A DNA stretch of 64,000 nucleotides, taken from assembly GCF_947487805.1 (NCBI RefSeq), contig NZ_CANKXW010000005.1, positions 1 to 64,000 on the forward strand, written 5' to 3'. The notes under the pieces were generated by a model. That model made no database searches, was not told the DNA's origin, and saw only the letters and a list, made by a program, of their open reading frames with translations. The first letter of the stretch is position 1, and every line of letters begins with the position of its first letter. The translations under genes were made by a program, and so were the position numbers. The DNA is from an uncultured Tateyamaria sp. (GTDB lineage Bacteria; Pseudomonadota; Alphaproteobacteria; Rhodobacterales; Rhodobacteraceae). This document shows, one piece after another, positions 24,281 to 33,688 of the stretch.

Positions 24281-25399
24281 TTACAAGGTGACCCAGGCCG
24301 CATTGCGCGCCGAGGACCGGACGCAGGCATCGACGAACTGCACCCCCCGTAATCCGTCCTGGATGTCGGGATAGATCGCATCGGACGCGGCCCCGCTGCG
24401 ATGGGCTTCAATGGCGTCCGCCGCCTCGCTGTAGATATTGGCAAAGCCTTCCAGATATCCCTCGGGGTGGCCGGGCGGAATGCGGCTCATCTTGGCGGCG
24501 GCGTCACCGGCACCCGCACCGTTGCGCGTGATCAACCGCTTGGGTTCGCCAAAGGGCGTGTACCACAGGTAGTTCGGATCCTCCTGCGCCCACTCCAGAC
24601 CGCCCTTGTCGCCATAAACCCGCAGCCGCAGCGCGTTTTCATTGCCCGGCGCCACCTGGCTGCACCACAGCATCCCCTTGGCCCCCCCGGCAAAGCGCAA
24701 CATCACGTGGCCGTTGTCATCCACCTGCCGGCCCGGCACAAACGCATCCAGATCGGCGGCCAGCGCCTCGACCGTCAGGCCGGTGACAAAACAGGCCAGG
24801 TTGTGCGCATGGGTGCCGATGTCACCCGTCGACCCGCCCGCGCCCGACCGTTTCGGATCAGTGCGCCACTCCGCCTGTTTGAAATCCTGCTCAACTGTCA
24901 GCCAGTCCTGCGGATACTCGACCTGCACCACGCGCACCGTGCCAATCTCCCCGGCGGCCACCATCTCGCGCGCCTGACGTACCATGGGATAGCCGGTGTA
25001 ATTGTGTGTCAGCACAAACAGCGCGTCCGACTTCTCCACCGCCTTCACCAGCTTCTTCGCATCCGACAGTGTCGAGGTCAGCGGCTTGTCACAGATCACG
25101 TGGATTCCGCGTTTCAGGAACTCGTTGGCGGCGGCATAGTGCATGTGATTGGGCGTCACGATGCTCACCGCCTCGATCCCGTCCTTCAGGCGCGCCTCAC
25201 GGATCGCCATCGCCTTGAAATCATCATAGATACGCGGCAACCCCAGCGCCTCACCGCTGGCGCGCGCCTTCTCGGGCGTCGACGACAAGGCCCCCGCCAC
25301 CAGCTCGAACCGGTCATCGATCCGCGCGGCAATGCGGTGCACCCCGCCGATAAAGGCATCATTGCCGCCCCCCACCATGCCCAGTTTGATACGTGCCAT
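24281..25399 (-). CDS. Gfo/Idh/MocA family oxidoreductase (polyol operon)
   Basis: NAD(P)-dependent sugar or polyol dehydrogenase, 372 aa. It has the N-terminal Rossmann motif LGMVGGGNDAFIGGVHR, CDKPLTSTLSDAKKLV with the EKP-type lysine (DKP here), and GGSTGDIGTHAHNLACFV with the D-x-x-x-H active site. GGAGAAGTG precedes ATG 25399. It is the last gene of the long minus-strand operon and is paired with the TIM-barrel isomerase gene upstream. The substrate is unknown; the operon suggests a short-chain polyol or ketose derivative. Confidence 0.85.
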   Translation of the reverse strand: MARIKLGMVGGGNDAFIGGVHRIAARIDDRFELVAGALSSTPEKARASGEALGLPRIYDDFKAMAIREARLKDGIEAVSIVTPNHMHYAAANEFLKRGIHVICDKPLTSTLSDAKKLVKAVEKSDALFVLTHNYTGYPMVRQAREMVAAGEIGTVRVVQVEYPQDWLTVEQDFKQAEWRTDPKRSGAGGSTGDIGTHAHNLACFVTGLTVEALAADLDAFVPGRQVDDNGHVMLRFAGGAKGMLWCSQVAPGNENALRLRVYGDKGGLEWAQEDPNYLWYTPFGEPKRLITRNGAGAGDAAAKMSRIPPGHPEGYLEGFANIYSEAADAIEAHRSGAASDAIYPDIQDGLRGVQFVDACVRSSARNAAWVTL

Positions 25400-25470
25400 C
25401 ACTTCTCCTCTCCGGGGATGCCCCCGCCCTTCATTGTTCCAAAAATATGCCCGCCGGAGGCGATCCCGAC

Positions 25471-26526
25471 CTAGCCGATCCCCAGCATCTTCCGATTTGC
25501 CGCCTCATCGGTGCCCCCATCGGCAAAATCGTCAAAGGCGCGTTCGGTCACGCGGATGATGTGATCGGACACAAACTGCGCCCCTTCGCGGGCACCGTCC
25601 TCGGGATGCTTGAGGCAGCATTCCCACTCCACAACCGCCCAGCCATCAAAATCAATCGCCGCCATTTTCGAGAACACTGCCCCGAAATCGACCTGCCCGT
25701 CGCCGAGGCTGCGGAACCGGCCCGCGCGGTCAACCCAGGACTGATAGCCTGAATAAACGCCCTGCCGCCCTGTCGGGTTGAACTCCGCATCCTTGACGTG
25801 GAACATTCTGATCCGGTCTTTGTAGATGTCGATATTGTCAAGGTAATCAAGGCATTGCAGCACATAGTGGCTGGGATCATACAGCATGTTGCAGCGCGCG
25901 TGGTTGTCCACCCGCTCCAGGAACATCTCGAATGTCACACCGTCATGCAGATCCTCGCCGGGGTGGATCTCGTAGCAGATATCAACGCCATTGTCTTCGG
26001 CGTGATCCAGGATGGGCCGCCAACGCGCCGCCAATTCGTCAAAGGCCGTCTCGACCAGACCCGCAGGGCGCTGCGGCCAGGGATAGATATAGGGCCAGGC
26101 CAACGCGCCCGAAAACGTCGCATGCGCGCCAATACCCATATGGGCCGACGCGCTGATCGCCTTTTTCACCTGATCCACGGCCCAGGCCTGCCGCGCTTTG
26201 GGATTGCCGCGCACCTCGGGGGCTGCAAACCCGTCAAAGGCGTCGTCATAGGCCGGGTGCACCGCCACCAGCTGGCCCTGCAAATGGGTGGACAGTTCGG
26301 TCACCTCGACCCCGTTCTCCGCCGCCTGACCCTTGAACGTGTCGCAATAATCCTTGCTGCTCGCAGCGGCGTCCAGATCGATCAGACGACCGTCCCAGCT
26401 GGGCACCTGTACGCCTTTGTAGCCGCAGTCGGCGGCCCATTTCGTGATGTTGTCCCAGCTGTTGAACGGCGCGTCGTCGCCTGCGAATTGCGCCAGAAAC
26501 AGCGCCGGTCCCTTGATGGTTTTCAT
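25471..26526 (-). CDS. Sugar phosphate isomerase/epimerase (AP endonuclease 2 fold)
   Basis: 351-aa TIM-barrel protein with metal ligands in ICYEIHPGEDLHDG (Glu), LYDPSHYVLQ (Asp/His), RMFHVKDAEF (His) and VVEWECCLKH (Glu). GGAGG seven bases before ATG 26526 sets the start. Members isomerise or epimerise ketose derivatives. Neighbours are the DhaKL-type kinase and a Gfo/Idh/MocA dehydrogenase, a set compatible with breakdown of a tetritol or pentitol, but the substrate cannot be read from sequence. Confidence 0.83.
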   Translation of the reverse strand: MKTIKGPALFLAQFAGDDAPFNSWDNITKWAADCGYKGVQVPSWDGRLIDLDAAASSKDYCDTFKGQAAENGVEVTELSTHLQGQLVAVHPAYDDAFDGFAAPEVRGNPKARQAWAVDQVKKAISASAHMGIGAHATFSGALAWPYIYPWPQRPAGLVETAFDELAARWRPILDHAEDNGVDICYEIHPGEDLHDGVTFEMFLERVDNHARCNMLYDPSHYVLQCLDYLDNIDIYKDRIRMFHVKDAEFNPTGRQGVYSGYQSWVDRAGRFRSLGDGQVDFGAVFSKMAAIDFDGWAVVEWECCLKHPEDGAREGAQFVSDHIIRVTERAFDDFADGGTDEAANRKMLGIG

Positions 26527-26554
26527 GAGTGATCCTCCCTGATCGGTGGTGCCG

Positions 26555-27607
26555 CTAGGGCGGCATGTTTTCCTTGAGATAGACGTCGATGCGAATGCGT
26601 TCCTGCGCGGTCTGGATCGGCAGGCGGTCACGCTTGGCGCGCATGATGCGCACGGCGCTGCGCACCAGATGCCCGGTGTCCTGACTGATCACCGCGTCAA
26701 ACACGTCGTTGGACAGCGCCTCGCGCGACAACTGGGTCAACTCATGCGCCACCACGACCGGGCGCGGCATACCGGTGCGGCTTGCGAAAAACCGCAACAG
26801 ACCTTCGTTGCCCGCAGCCGAGGAATAGATGCCGATGATATTGGGATTGTCGGCGAGCGTGTCCGGCAAGAGCCGCGCAATCAGGTCCGGGTCGTCGCGC
26901 CCTTCAAGCGAGGCCAGCACATCCAGATGCGGGAAGTCGCGGGTCATCACCGCGTCAAAGCCCAGCCGCCGCTCAAGGTGATCACGGGCCAGCATCGATC
27001 CCGTCAGCACGAGGATCTTGCCCTCGCGCTGGCCGATGAACTTGCCCATCAGTTGCGCCGCGGTCCGACCGGCTGCGATATTGTCGACGCCGACATAGTG
27101 GTCCCGCTCGGACGAGGGGATGTCGGCCACCAGCGATACCACGGTCACCCCTTGGGAGCGCAGCAATGCGATGCTGTCGCGCACGGACGGGGTTTCGGGG
27201 CCGAAAATGGCCACGCCGTCCACGGTTGCGGTGTCAATCGCGTCAATCGCCTCGGCCAGCGCCACGGGATCAAAGGCGGCGACGCGCACATAGGTCAACT
27301 GGGTGCGTTCGTGCCGGATGCTCTGGCCCAGATGTTCGATCTGCGCCTCGAGCGAGCTGAGGAATTCGTTCTTGTTCGACGGCAGGATGAAAACGAAATT
27401 ATAGGTCCGCCCCCGCGCGAGATTGGCCGCCGCCGCATCGCGCACATAGCCCAGTTCGGCAATCGCCCGGTTGACCTTTTTCACCGTCGCTTCGCGGACA
27501 CCCGGGCGCGCGTTCAGAACCCGGTCAACCGTGGCAAGGCTGACTTCGGCAACGCGCGCAATGTCGTTGATCGTCGGATTCGAAAGAGGGGGCTGTCCGT
27601 GCTTCAT
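26555..27607 (-). CDS. LacI family transcriptional regulator
   Basis: Repressor-type regulator, 350 aa. HTH: PTINDIARVAEVSLATVDRV, hinge AAAANLARG, then a periplasmic-binding-protein-like effector domain (NFVFILPSNKNEF...). ATG 27607 with AAGG six bases upstream is preferred to the GTG at 27628 that overlaps the kinase stop. It lies inside the operon it most likely controls; the twin palindromes TGAGGTGCGCACCTCA upstream of the binding-protein gene are its best candidate operators because their centre is CG as in LacI-type sites. Confidence 0.85.
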   Translation of the reverse strand: MKHGQPPLSNPTINDIARVAEVSLATVDRVLNARPGVREATVKKVNRAIAELGYVRDAAAANLARGRTYNFVFILPSNKNEFLSSLEAQIEHLGQSIRHERTQLTYVRVAAFDPVALAEAIDAIDTATVDGVAIFGPETPSVRDSIALLRSQGVTVVSLVADIPSSERDHYVGVDNIAAGRTAAQLMGKFIGQREGKILVLTGSMLARDHLERRLGFDAVMTRDFPHLDVLASLEGRDDPDLIARLLPDTLADNPNIIGIYSSAAGNEGLLRFFASRTGMPRPVVVAHELTQLSREALSNDVFDAVISQDTGHLVRSAVRIMRAKRDRLPIQTAQERIRIDVYLKENMPP

Positions 27608-27624
27608 CAGGGCCTTATGCTTTG

Positions 27625-29250
27625 TCACATGGGTTTGGCCAACCCTTCAAAGAGGCGGGCAACCGCCTCGGCGCCAGGGTCGATATTGCCGATCAGATTT
27701 TCGGACGGCACGTAAGAGGCGCGGCCTGCCTTGGCGCGGCCCATCTGTGCGGTGGCGTCAGCGCCTGCGCGCGCTGCCTTGGCCGCGGCGTCCACGCCGT
27801 TCGGCAGGGCGGCCAGTGCAGGGGCCAGCGCGTCGATCATGGTCCGGTCGCCCTTGGCCGCACCACCCACCTGGCTGATGCGGTCCAGCCCGGCCAAAAG
27901 GGCCTTGGTCACCGGTTTGCCATTGGCACAGGCATCGCCCGTGGCACCAAAGAAGATGGCGAGGATCACGCCGGAGGATCCGCCCATCGTCTGGCTCAGC
28001 TCATTGCCTACCGCGCGGAAAAGCTGGGTGGGATCGGCCAGCGGCAGCGTGTCGAGCGCCCCCTTGAGCGCGCGCGCGGCAGTGGCAAGCGTGCTGCCGG
28101 TGTCGCCATCGCCCGACTTGGCATCCAGCTCGTTCAGGTCCGCCTCCGCCGCGATCAGCAGATCACAGCAAGCATCAAGCAGCGCCCGCGTCTCGGGCTT
28201 GGCCGAGGGGACGGGTTTGATCGGGCTCAACCCGTCGGGCAGGGGGCGCACCTTGACCGGTGCCACGGCCTGCACGCCCGGCCAAGCGGCAAGGGCCACG
28301 GGCCGCGCCAGAAGATCGGTAGTGTCCGAATCCAACGGCAGGATCGACACCGAAAATCCGTGCATATCCAGCGAGGTCATCATCGGCGCGGGCCCGATCA
28401 CATGGGTGATCGACCCGGCCTTGGACGAGGTTGCAAGCGCCTGCGCCAGCACGCTCATCTCCAGCGGCGTGGTGCCGCCAAGATTGTTGAGGATCGCCAC
28501 ATGCGCATCGTCAGCCATTTGCGGCGCCAGCTTGTCCAGCACCAGATCCATGGCCGTCGCGGCATCCTCAAAGGCGACCTGCTGCACGCCGGCCTCGCCG
28601 TGAATGCCAAGGCCCAGCTCGGCCATGCCGGGGGCAATCCGGTCTTCCTTGGTCGATCCGGGCACCGTGCAGGTATCAAGCGATGTCCCGATCGAGGCCA
28701 TTTGGCGAATGGCCTTTTGCGCGGCATCGGTGACGGTGGCCAGATCGGCACCATCTTCGGCCAGCGCACCTGCGATCTTGTGCACGAACAAGGTGCCCGC
28801 CACCCCCCGCGCCTGTGGCAGGTCGGGCAGGGCGATGTCGTCATCGACCACCACCATCGACACATTCAGCCCAAAGGCCCGCGCGCGTTCGGCGGCAAGG
28901 CCAAAGTTCAGGCGGTCCCCGGTGTAATTCTTGACGATCAGCAAACAGCCCGCAGGCCCGGTGACGGCCAGGATGCCCGCCAGCACCGCGTCGACGGACG
29001 GCGAGGCAAAGACCTCTCCGCACACGGCTGCCGTCAGCATGCCCGCGCCCACGAAACCTGCATGCGCCGGTTCGTGCCCCGACCCACCACCCGAGATCAG
29101 TGCCACGCGGGATTTGTCCCAATCGGTGCGGCATACGACCTTGATATGCGGGTACCCGTCCAGCCGCGTCAGCGCACCACCCGAGCAGTGCAGCAAACCG
29201 TCTACCGCATCGGTGACCAGAGCGTCCTTGGCATTGATAAACTGGGGCAT
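27625..29250 (-). CDS. Dihydroxyacetone kinase family protein (DhaK-DhaL fusion)
   Basis: ATP-dependent ketose kinase, 541 aa. DhaK part: ISGGGSGHEPAHAGFVGAG (52-70) and GLGIHGEAGVQQ, where H217 would bind the substrate carbonyl covalently. DhaL part from about 350: ELDAKSGDGDTGSTLATA with the ADP/Mg aspartates, and TMGGSSGVIL. This single-chain form uses ATP, not the PTS. Substrates of relatives include dihydroxyacetone, glyceraldehyde and erythrulose. It follows the importer ATPase gene by 12 bases, so it phosphorylates what the importer and dehydrogenase supply. Confidence 0.9.
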   Translation of the reverse strand: MPQFINAKDALVTDAVDGLLHCSGGALTRLDGYPHIKVVCRTDWDKSRVALISGGGSGHEPAHAGFVGAGMLTAAVCGEVFASPSVDAVLAGILAVTGPAGCLLIVKNYTGDRLNFGLAAERARAFGLNVSMVVVDDDIALPDLPQARGVAGTLFVHKIAGALAEDGADLATVTDAAQKAIRQMASIGTSLDTCTVPGSTKEDRIAPGMAELGLGIHGEAGVQQVAFEDAATAMDLVLDKLAPQMADDAHVAILNNLGGTTPLEMSVLAQALATSSKAGSITHVIGPAPMMTSLDMHGFSVSILPLDSDTTDLLARPVALAAWPGVQAVAPVKVRPLPDGLSPIKPVPSAKPETRALLDACCDLLIAAEADLNELDAKSGDGDTGSTLATAARALKGALDTLPLADPTQLFRAVGNELSQTMGGSSGVILAIFFGATGDACANGKPVTKALLAGLDRISQVGGAAKGDRTMIDALAPALAALPNGVDAAAKAARAGADATAQMGRAKAGRASYVPSENLIGNIDPGAEAVARLFEGLAKPM

Positions 29251-29262
29251 GGCGTCTTTCCT

Positions 29263-30258
29263 TTAGCGAATGCGGTTGCCTGCGGCGTCAAAACACAGCG
29301 GGTTTTTCGGCGCGATGCGCAGGGTCGTTCCGGTTGGGTAATCGGTGGCGGGGTCCGCGATGGTGATGATCGGGTGCCCCTTGAGGGTCAGGTGCAGGCG
29401 GTTCTGGTCGCCCAGATGCTCCACCCGTTGCACCTGTGCCTCCTGTCCTTCGCCCTGCTGGATGTGTTCGGGGCGCAGACCGATCTGGGTTGTCCCCGCG
29501 GGGACACCGCCAAACACATCCGCAGGCAGCACGTTGATCCGTGGCAGCCCGAGGCGCGAGGCGACATAAAGCGAGTTGGGGTTTTCATAGATTTCGCGCG
29601 GGGTGCCGAACTGCACGAGGTGCCCGTCGTTCAGCACGCCCACATGGGTTGCCATGGTCATGGCCTCGATCTGGTCGTGCGTCACATAGAGCAATGTCGC
29701 GCCAAGGCTGGCCTGAATGCGTTTCAGCTCCACCCGCAGATCGGTGCGGAGTTTGGCATCCAGAGAGCTGAGCGGTTCGTCCATCAGGTAGATCGACGGC
29801 TCGCGCACAAGCGCACGGCCGATGGACACGCGCTGCATCTCGCCGCCCGACAGGGCCGTGGCCTTGTTGTCGAGCTTGTGGCTGATCTGGAGCACGCGGG
29901 CGACCTCGTCAACTTTGGCCGTGATCTCGTCCGCTGGCGTTTTCAGGATCGGGGATTTCAGCGGAAAGGCCAGATTTTCGCGCACCGTCAGGTGGGGGTA
30001 GAGCGAATATTGCTGGAACACCATCGCCACATCGCGCTGGGCGGGTGTTTCACTGGCCACGTTGCGGCCACCGATCCAGACCTCGCCCCGGTCGGCCTTT
30101 TCCAGCCCCGAAATCAGGCGCAGCGTCGTGGTCTTGCCCGCACCGGTGGGGCCAAGCAGCACGACAAATGCGCCGTCGGGGATGGTCATGGAGATATCTT
30201 CGACACCGACCTGATCACCAAATGACTTGCTCAGGTTCTTGAGGATGACTTCAGCCAT
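29263..30258 (-). CDS. CUT1 ABC transporter ATP-binding protein 1
   Basis: MalK-like ATPase, 331 aa: Walker A GPTGAGKTTTLR, Q-loop FQQYSLYPH, signature LSGGEMQRVSIGRAL, Walker B IYLMDEPLSSLD, H-loop YVTHDQIEAM, then a C-terminal TOBE/OB region (QIGLRPEHIQ). It differs clearly from the ATPase encoded upstream, and both have intact catalytic motifs, so the importer probably uses a heterodimer as in the GlpS/GlpT glycerol importer of rhizobia. The start at 30258 overlaps the upstream gene by eight bases. Confidence 0.9.
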   Translation of the reverse strand: MAEVILKNLSKSFGDQVGVEDISMTIPDGAFVVLLGPTGAGKTTTLRLISGLEKADRGEVWIGGRNVASETPAQRDVAMVFQQYSLYPHLTVRENLAFPLKSPILKTPADEITAKVDEVARVLQISHKLDNKATALSGGEMQRVSIGRALVREPSIYLMDEPLSSLDAKLRTDLRVELKRIQASLGATLLYVTHDQIEAMTMATHVGVLNDGHLVQFGTPREIYENPNSLYVASRLGLPRINVLPADVFGGVPAGTTQIGLRPEHIQQGEGQEAQVQRVEHLGDQNRLHLTLKGHPIITIADPATDYPTGTTLRIAPKNPLCFDAAGNRIR

Positions 30259-31348
30259 TGGACAACACCCCGTCATTCAGTTCCGATCGCAAGGCCTGTC
30301 CACCCGCGCGGTCAAACAGCGTGACCTTGGGCGCTTCAAAGCTGAGCCCGACCTTTTCGCCCACCTTGGCCACCTGCGCACTGTCGATGCGGGCCTTGGC
30401 TTCGCCGTTAGGGGTGTCAAGGGTGATGATCTGCGTCGTACCAAGGTATTCGGTGGCAAGGATCTCGCCCCGGTACGCCCCATCATCGGACAGCTTGATA
30501 TGTTCGGGCCTCACGCCAAAGACCAGATCACCCGACGCGCCTTGCATCTGGCGCGGGATGCCGTGGGCCTGACCGCCAAGGTCGACCGAGGTGGCCCCAT
30601 CCGCGACCTTGCCGCTGAAATCGAGAAAGTTCATGGAAGGCGATCCGATAAAGTCGGCCACGAACATCGTGGCGGGTTTGTCATAGATTTCTTGTGGCGT
30701 GCCGAACTGTTCGACGACGGCATTGTTCATCACGACGATCTTGTCGCCCATCTGCATCGCCTCGAGCTGATCATGTGTGACATAGACGGTGGTGGCGCCC
30801 ATGCGGTCGTGCAGGGCACGCAGTTCTTCGGACATGTGTTCGCGGAACTCTGCATCGAGCGCGCCCAGCGGTTCGTCCATCATGAACGCCTTGGGGTCCC
30901 GCACGATGGCGCGGCCCAGGGCCACGCGCTGGCGGTCACCGCCCGAAAGGCCGCCCACGGGTTTGTTCAGGATGTCGGTGATGCCGAGGATGCCCGCGAC
31001 CTCCTCGACCTTGGCCTTGACGTCGCGCCGGGCCATGCCTTGGCTCACCAGCGGGTAGCTGAGGTTCTTGCGCACGTTCATATGCGGGTAGAGCGCGAAC
31101 ATCTGGAAGACAAAGGCGATGTCGCGCTGGCTGGGTGGTTTCTGGCTGATTTCCTCGCCGTCGAGATAGATCTTGCCGCTGGTGGGCAGTTCCAGCCCAG
31201 CGATCATGCGCAGGGTCGTGGTCTTGCCGCAGCCCGAGGGACCCAGCAGCATGAAGAACTCGCCGTCCTCGATGGTAAAGCTCGATTCCTTCACGGCGGT
31301 GAAGTCTCCGAATTCCTTGCGGACATTCTTGATGATGATTTGCGCCAC
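30251..31348 (-). CDS. CUT1 ABC transporter ATP-binding protein 2
   Basis: MalK/UgpC-like ATPase, 365 aa: GPSGCGKTTTLRMIAGLE, Q-loop FQMFALYPH, LSGGDRQRVALGRAI, FMMDEPLGALD, YVTHDQLEAM, and a C-terminal regulatory region with VFGVRPEHIKLSD. It is the first of two ATPase genes in the operon, four bases downstream of the 62-aa membrane protein gene. Confidence 0.9.
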   Translation of the reverse strand: MAQIIIKNVRKEFGDFTAVKESSFTIEDGEFFMLLGPSGCGKTTTLRMIAGLELPTSGKIYLDGEEISQKPPSQRDIAFVFQMFALYPHMNVRKNLSYPLVSQGMARRDVKAKVEEVAGILGITDILNKPVGGLSGGDRQRVALGRAIVRDPKAFMMDEPLGALDAEFREHMSEELRALHDRMGATTVYVTHDQLEAMQMGDKIVVMNNAVVEQFGTPQEIYDKPATMFVADFIGSPSMNFLDFSGKVADGATSVDLGGQAHGIPRQMQGASGDLVFGVRPEHIKLSDDGAYRGEILATEYLGTTQIITLDTPNGEAKARIDSAQVAKVGEKVGLSFEAPKVTLFDRAGGQALRSELNDGVLSNG

Positions 31349-31352
31349 TGGG

Positions 31353-31541
31353 TCAGTCCTTGAAATGAGAGACGATGATGAACATGACCGTGCCCACGAG
31401 CGTGGTGACGAACGAATAGGTAAAGGCCCACAGCACGAAGGGCTGCATCAGCATGAAGACGCCAAGACCGATCAGGATGGTGGCCAGCATCTCCCAGGGG
31501 CCGCGCTTGAGGCGCAGGAGACCGGTGAAGAAATTGCTCAT
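31353..31541 (-). CDS. Small membrane protein (62 aa) of the ABC operon
   Basis: Two predicted membrane helices: EMLATILIGLGVFMLMQPFV and YSFVTTLVGTVMFIIV. GGAGG lies seven bases before the ATG. It sits between permease and ATPase genes in a tightly packed operon. Small membrane proteins occupy a similar place in glycerol-type importers with two ATPases (GlpU-like in rhizobia, by position). A role in transporter assembly or stability is inference. Confidence 0.7.
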   Translation of the reverse strand: MSNFFTGLLRLKRGPWEMLATILIGLGVFMLMQPFVLWAFTYSFVTTLVGTVMFIIVSHFKD

Positions 31542-31593
31542 GTCAGCGCCTCCGACAGGGTGGGATGTGCATATTTTTGGAACAATGAAGGGA

Positions 31594-32532
31594 TCATTTG
31601 CGCACCGCTCCGAAGGTGATGCCCCGCAGCAGGTGTTTGCGCAGCAGGATGGTGAAGATCATGACCGGCAGCAGGAAGATCGTGGCGCCAGCGGCCACTG
31701 CGGGCCAGTCGAGGCCACCCACGCCGATGATGGTCGGGATGAAGGGCGGTGCGGTCTGGGCCGTGCCGGAGGTGAGCAGGACGGCGAAGGCGTATTCGTT
31801 CCAGGCAAAGATCAGGCAGAAGATCGCGGTGGACGCGATGCCGGTGGCTGCCTGGGGCAGGACGACCTTGTAGAAGGCCTGGAACCGAGTGTAGCCGTCG
31901 ATCAGGGCCGCCTCTTCGTATTCGCGGGGGATTTCGTCGATGAACCCTTTGAGCAGCCAGACCGCGAGCGAAATGTTGACGGCCGTGTAAAGCAGGATCA
32001 TGCCCAGATGTGTGTCTGACAGACCCAGTTGCCGGTACATCAGGAATATCGGGATGGCCACGGCGATGGGCGGCATCATCCGCGTGCTGAGGATGAAGAA
32101 CAGCAGGTCATCGGCCAGCGGGATCTTGAACCGTGAAAAGGCGTAGGCGGCGAGGGTGCCGAGGACGATGCTGAGGAAGGTTGAGCCGAAGCCGATGATC
32201 ACCGAGTTTAGGAAGCGTTCGCCGAATTTCGAGGGGCCTGCGATGACCATGTCGTATTCGCGCACAATCTCCTCGTACCAGGTTTCGGGCGGGTTGGCGG
32301 CGAGGAATTCCTCCGTCTGCCGGGTGCGTGTGGTGAAGAGGTTCACGTAGCCTTCGAGCGTGGGTTCGAACACCACCTTGGGCGGGTAGCTGATGGCGTC
32401 GGCGGGGGATTTGAACCCGGTCATCATGATCCAGGCCAGCGGCAGCATGGTGATCAGCGCATAGACGATGACCATTGTGCCGGCGAACCACTTGGTGCGT
32501 TTGGTCGGTTCGGTGACGGAAAAGCTGCTCAT
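31594..32532 (-). CDS. CUT1 ABC transporter permease (MalG type)
   Basis: 312-aa inner-membrane permease with about six helices. The EAA loop reads YEEAALIDGYTRFQAFYKVV, the coupling site for an ATPase. The segment TRMMPPIAVAIPIFLMYRQL is typical of MalG-type subunits. A periplasmic loop (about 55-110) is longer than usual. It is separated from the other permease gene by a 106-bp gap with a GC-rich hairpin. Confidence 0.88.
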   Translation of the reverse strand: MSSFSVTEPTKRTKWFAGTMVIVYALITMLPLAWIMMTGFKSPADAISYPPKVVFEPTLEGYVNLFTTRTRQTEEFLAANPPETWYEEIVREYDMVIAGPSKFGERFLNSVIIGFGSTFLSIVLGTLAAYAFSRFKIPLADDLLFFILSTRMMPPIAVAIPIFLMYRQLGLSDTHLGMILLYTAVNISLAVWLLKGFIDEIPREYEEAALIDGYTRFQAFYKVVLPQAATGIASTAIFCLIFAWNEYAFAVLLTSGTAQTAPPFIPTIIGVGGLDWPAVAAGATIFLLPVMIFTILLRKHLLRGITFGAVRK

Positions 32533-32566
32533 TGTGGGCGTCTTTCTGCTGGGCGGGCCGTAGGGT

Positions 32567-32583
32567 GGGGGCTGTCTGCCCCC
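32567..32583 (-). other. GC-rich hairpin between the two permease genes
   Basis: GGGGGC-tgtct-GCCCCC, 6-bp perfect stem in the 106-bp gap 32533-32638. The surrounding sequence (GTAGGGTGGGG...CCCCGAAGGTATTTGG) looks like a dispersed intergenic element rather than a gene. No T-run. Confidence 0.4.
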
Positions 32584-32638
32584 CGCGCTGGCGCGCGTCC
32601 CCCGAAGGTATTTGGTGCGAAAGGAAGGGTGGGGTTGG

Positions 32639-33583
32639 TCATCGTTCTTTGACCTTGTTCAGAGCCTTGACGTAGATGCTGGCCAGGCCAAAGACGGTGA
32701 CAAAGAGGATGATGGCGTAGGCGCTGGCGTAGCCGGTGCGCCATTTCTCGAACGCCTCGCGTTTGAGGTTGATCGAGGTGAGTTCGGTGGTTGAGCCGGG
32801 GCCGCCGCCGGTGAGTTGCACCACGAGGTCAAACATCTTGAAGTTCTCGATCCCCCGGAAGAGGACGGCGAGCATCAGGAAGGGCAGCACCATGGGGATG
32901 GTGATCGTGAAGAACTGGCGCAGCTTGGAGGCGCGGTCGACCTCTGCGGCCTCGTAGATGTAGTCGGGGATGGAACGCAGCCCCGCAAGACAGATCAGCA
33001 TCACGAAAGGCGTCCACATCCATGTGTCCACAATCACGATGGACCACGGAGCAAGCTGGACCGAACCGAGCATCTCAAAGCTGGAGGGATCCTTGCCCGT
33101 GAAGAAGGCGACGATGTAGTTGAAGAGGCCGATTTGCGGCTGGTAGAGGAATTTCCAGAAATTCCCGACCACGGCAGGCGACAGCATCATGGGCAGCACG
33201 ATGATCGTGGTCCACAGGTCGTTGCCCTTGAACTTCTTGTTGATCAGGTAGGCTAGGGTAAAGCCGATCAGGACCTGAAAGAAGATCGTCCAGAACAGGA
33301 AATGCGCCGTGGCCTGCATGTTCAGCCAGATATCGCTGTCGGTCAGGATGCGCTCGTAATTGCGGGTGCCGATCCACTCGACCTCGCGGTTGCGGTTCGC
33401 CTTGAAGTTCGTGAATGACAGACGGATCGTCCAGATCAACGGGAAGATGTTGATTGCGAGCAGCAGGAAGATGGTGGGACCGACAAAGATCCACGCGATG
33501 GCGCGGTCACTGAGGCCTTTGATCTTGCGCGCGACACGGGGTGGTGTGGCGCTGGCGGCTATTGTGGCGGGATCTTGGGGCAT
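32639..33583 (-). CDS. CUT1 ABC transporter permease (MalF type)
   Basis: About 314 aa, six helices, starting IAWIFVGPTIFLLLAINIFP. EAA loop YEAAEVDRASKLRQFFTITI. The periplasmic and helix pattern QVLIGFTLAYLINKKFKG and VQLTGGGPGSTTELTS are typical of MalF/UgpA subunits. ATG 33583 or GTG 33592 could start it; neither has a strong ribosome binding site. Confidence 0.88.
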   Translation of the reverse strand: MPQDPATIAASATPPRVARKIKGLSDRAIAWIFVGPTIFLLLAINIFPLIWTIRLSFTNFKANRNREVEWIGTRNYERILTDSDIWLNMQATAHFLFWTIFFQVLIGFTLAYLINKKFKGNDLWTTIIVLPMMLSPAVVGNFWKFLYQPQIGLFNYIVAFFTGKDPSSFEMLGSVQLAPWSIVIVDTWMWTPFVMLICLAGLRSIPDYIYEAAEVDRASKLRQFFTITIPMVLPFLMLAVLFRGIENFKMFDLVVQLTGGGPGSTTELTSINLKREAFEKWRTGYASAYAIILFVTVFGLASIYVKALNKVKER

Positions 33584-33610
33584 GGGCACCATCGGGCAAA
33601 GTGGGGGTGT

Positions 33611-33680
33611 GGTGCGCCGGGACGGCGCACCCTACGGGATCGGGTGTTTCAGGGGGTAGGGTGGGCAATCTGCCCACCCT
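33611..33680 (-). promoter_or_regulatory. Two hairpins between binding-protein and permease genes
   Basis: AGGGTGGGCA-atc-TGCCCACCCT (33658-33680), 10-bp perfect arms, lies nine bases after the binding-protein stop. GGTGCGCC-gggac-GGCGCACC (33611-33631) follows. There is no T-run. The position suggests partial termination or 3'-end protection that keeps binding-protein mRNA in excess. Confidence 0.6.
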
Positions 33681-33688
33681 TGTCTGGC

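Noticed and set aside
27622-30225. 867-codon open frame on the plus strand
   Set aside because: It is antisense to the DhaKL kinase and ABC ATPase genes, His/Arg/Gly-rich with no family resemblance; a shadow of GC-rich coding.
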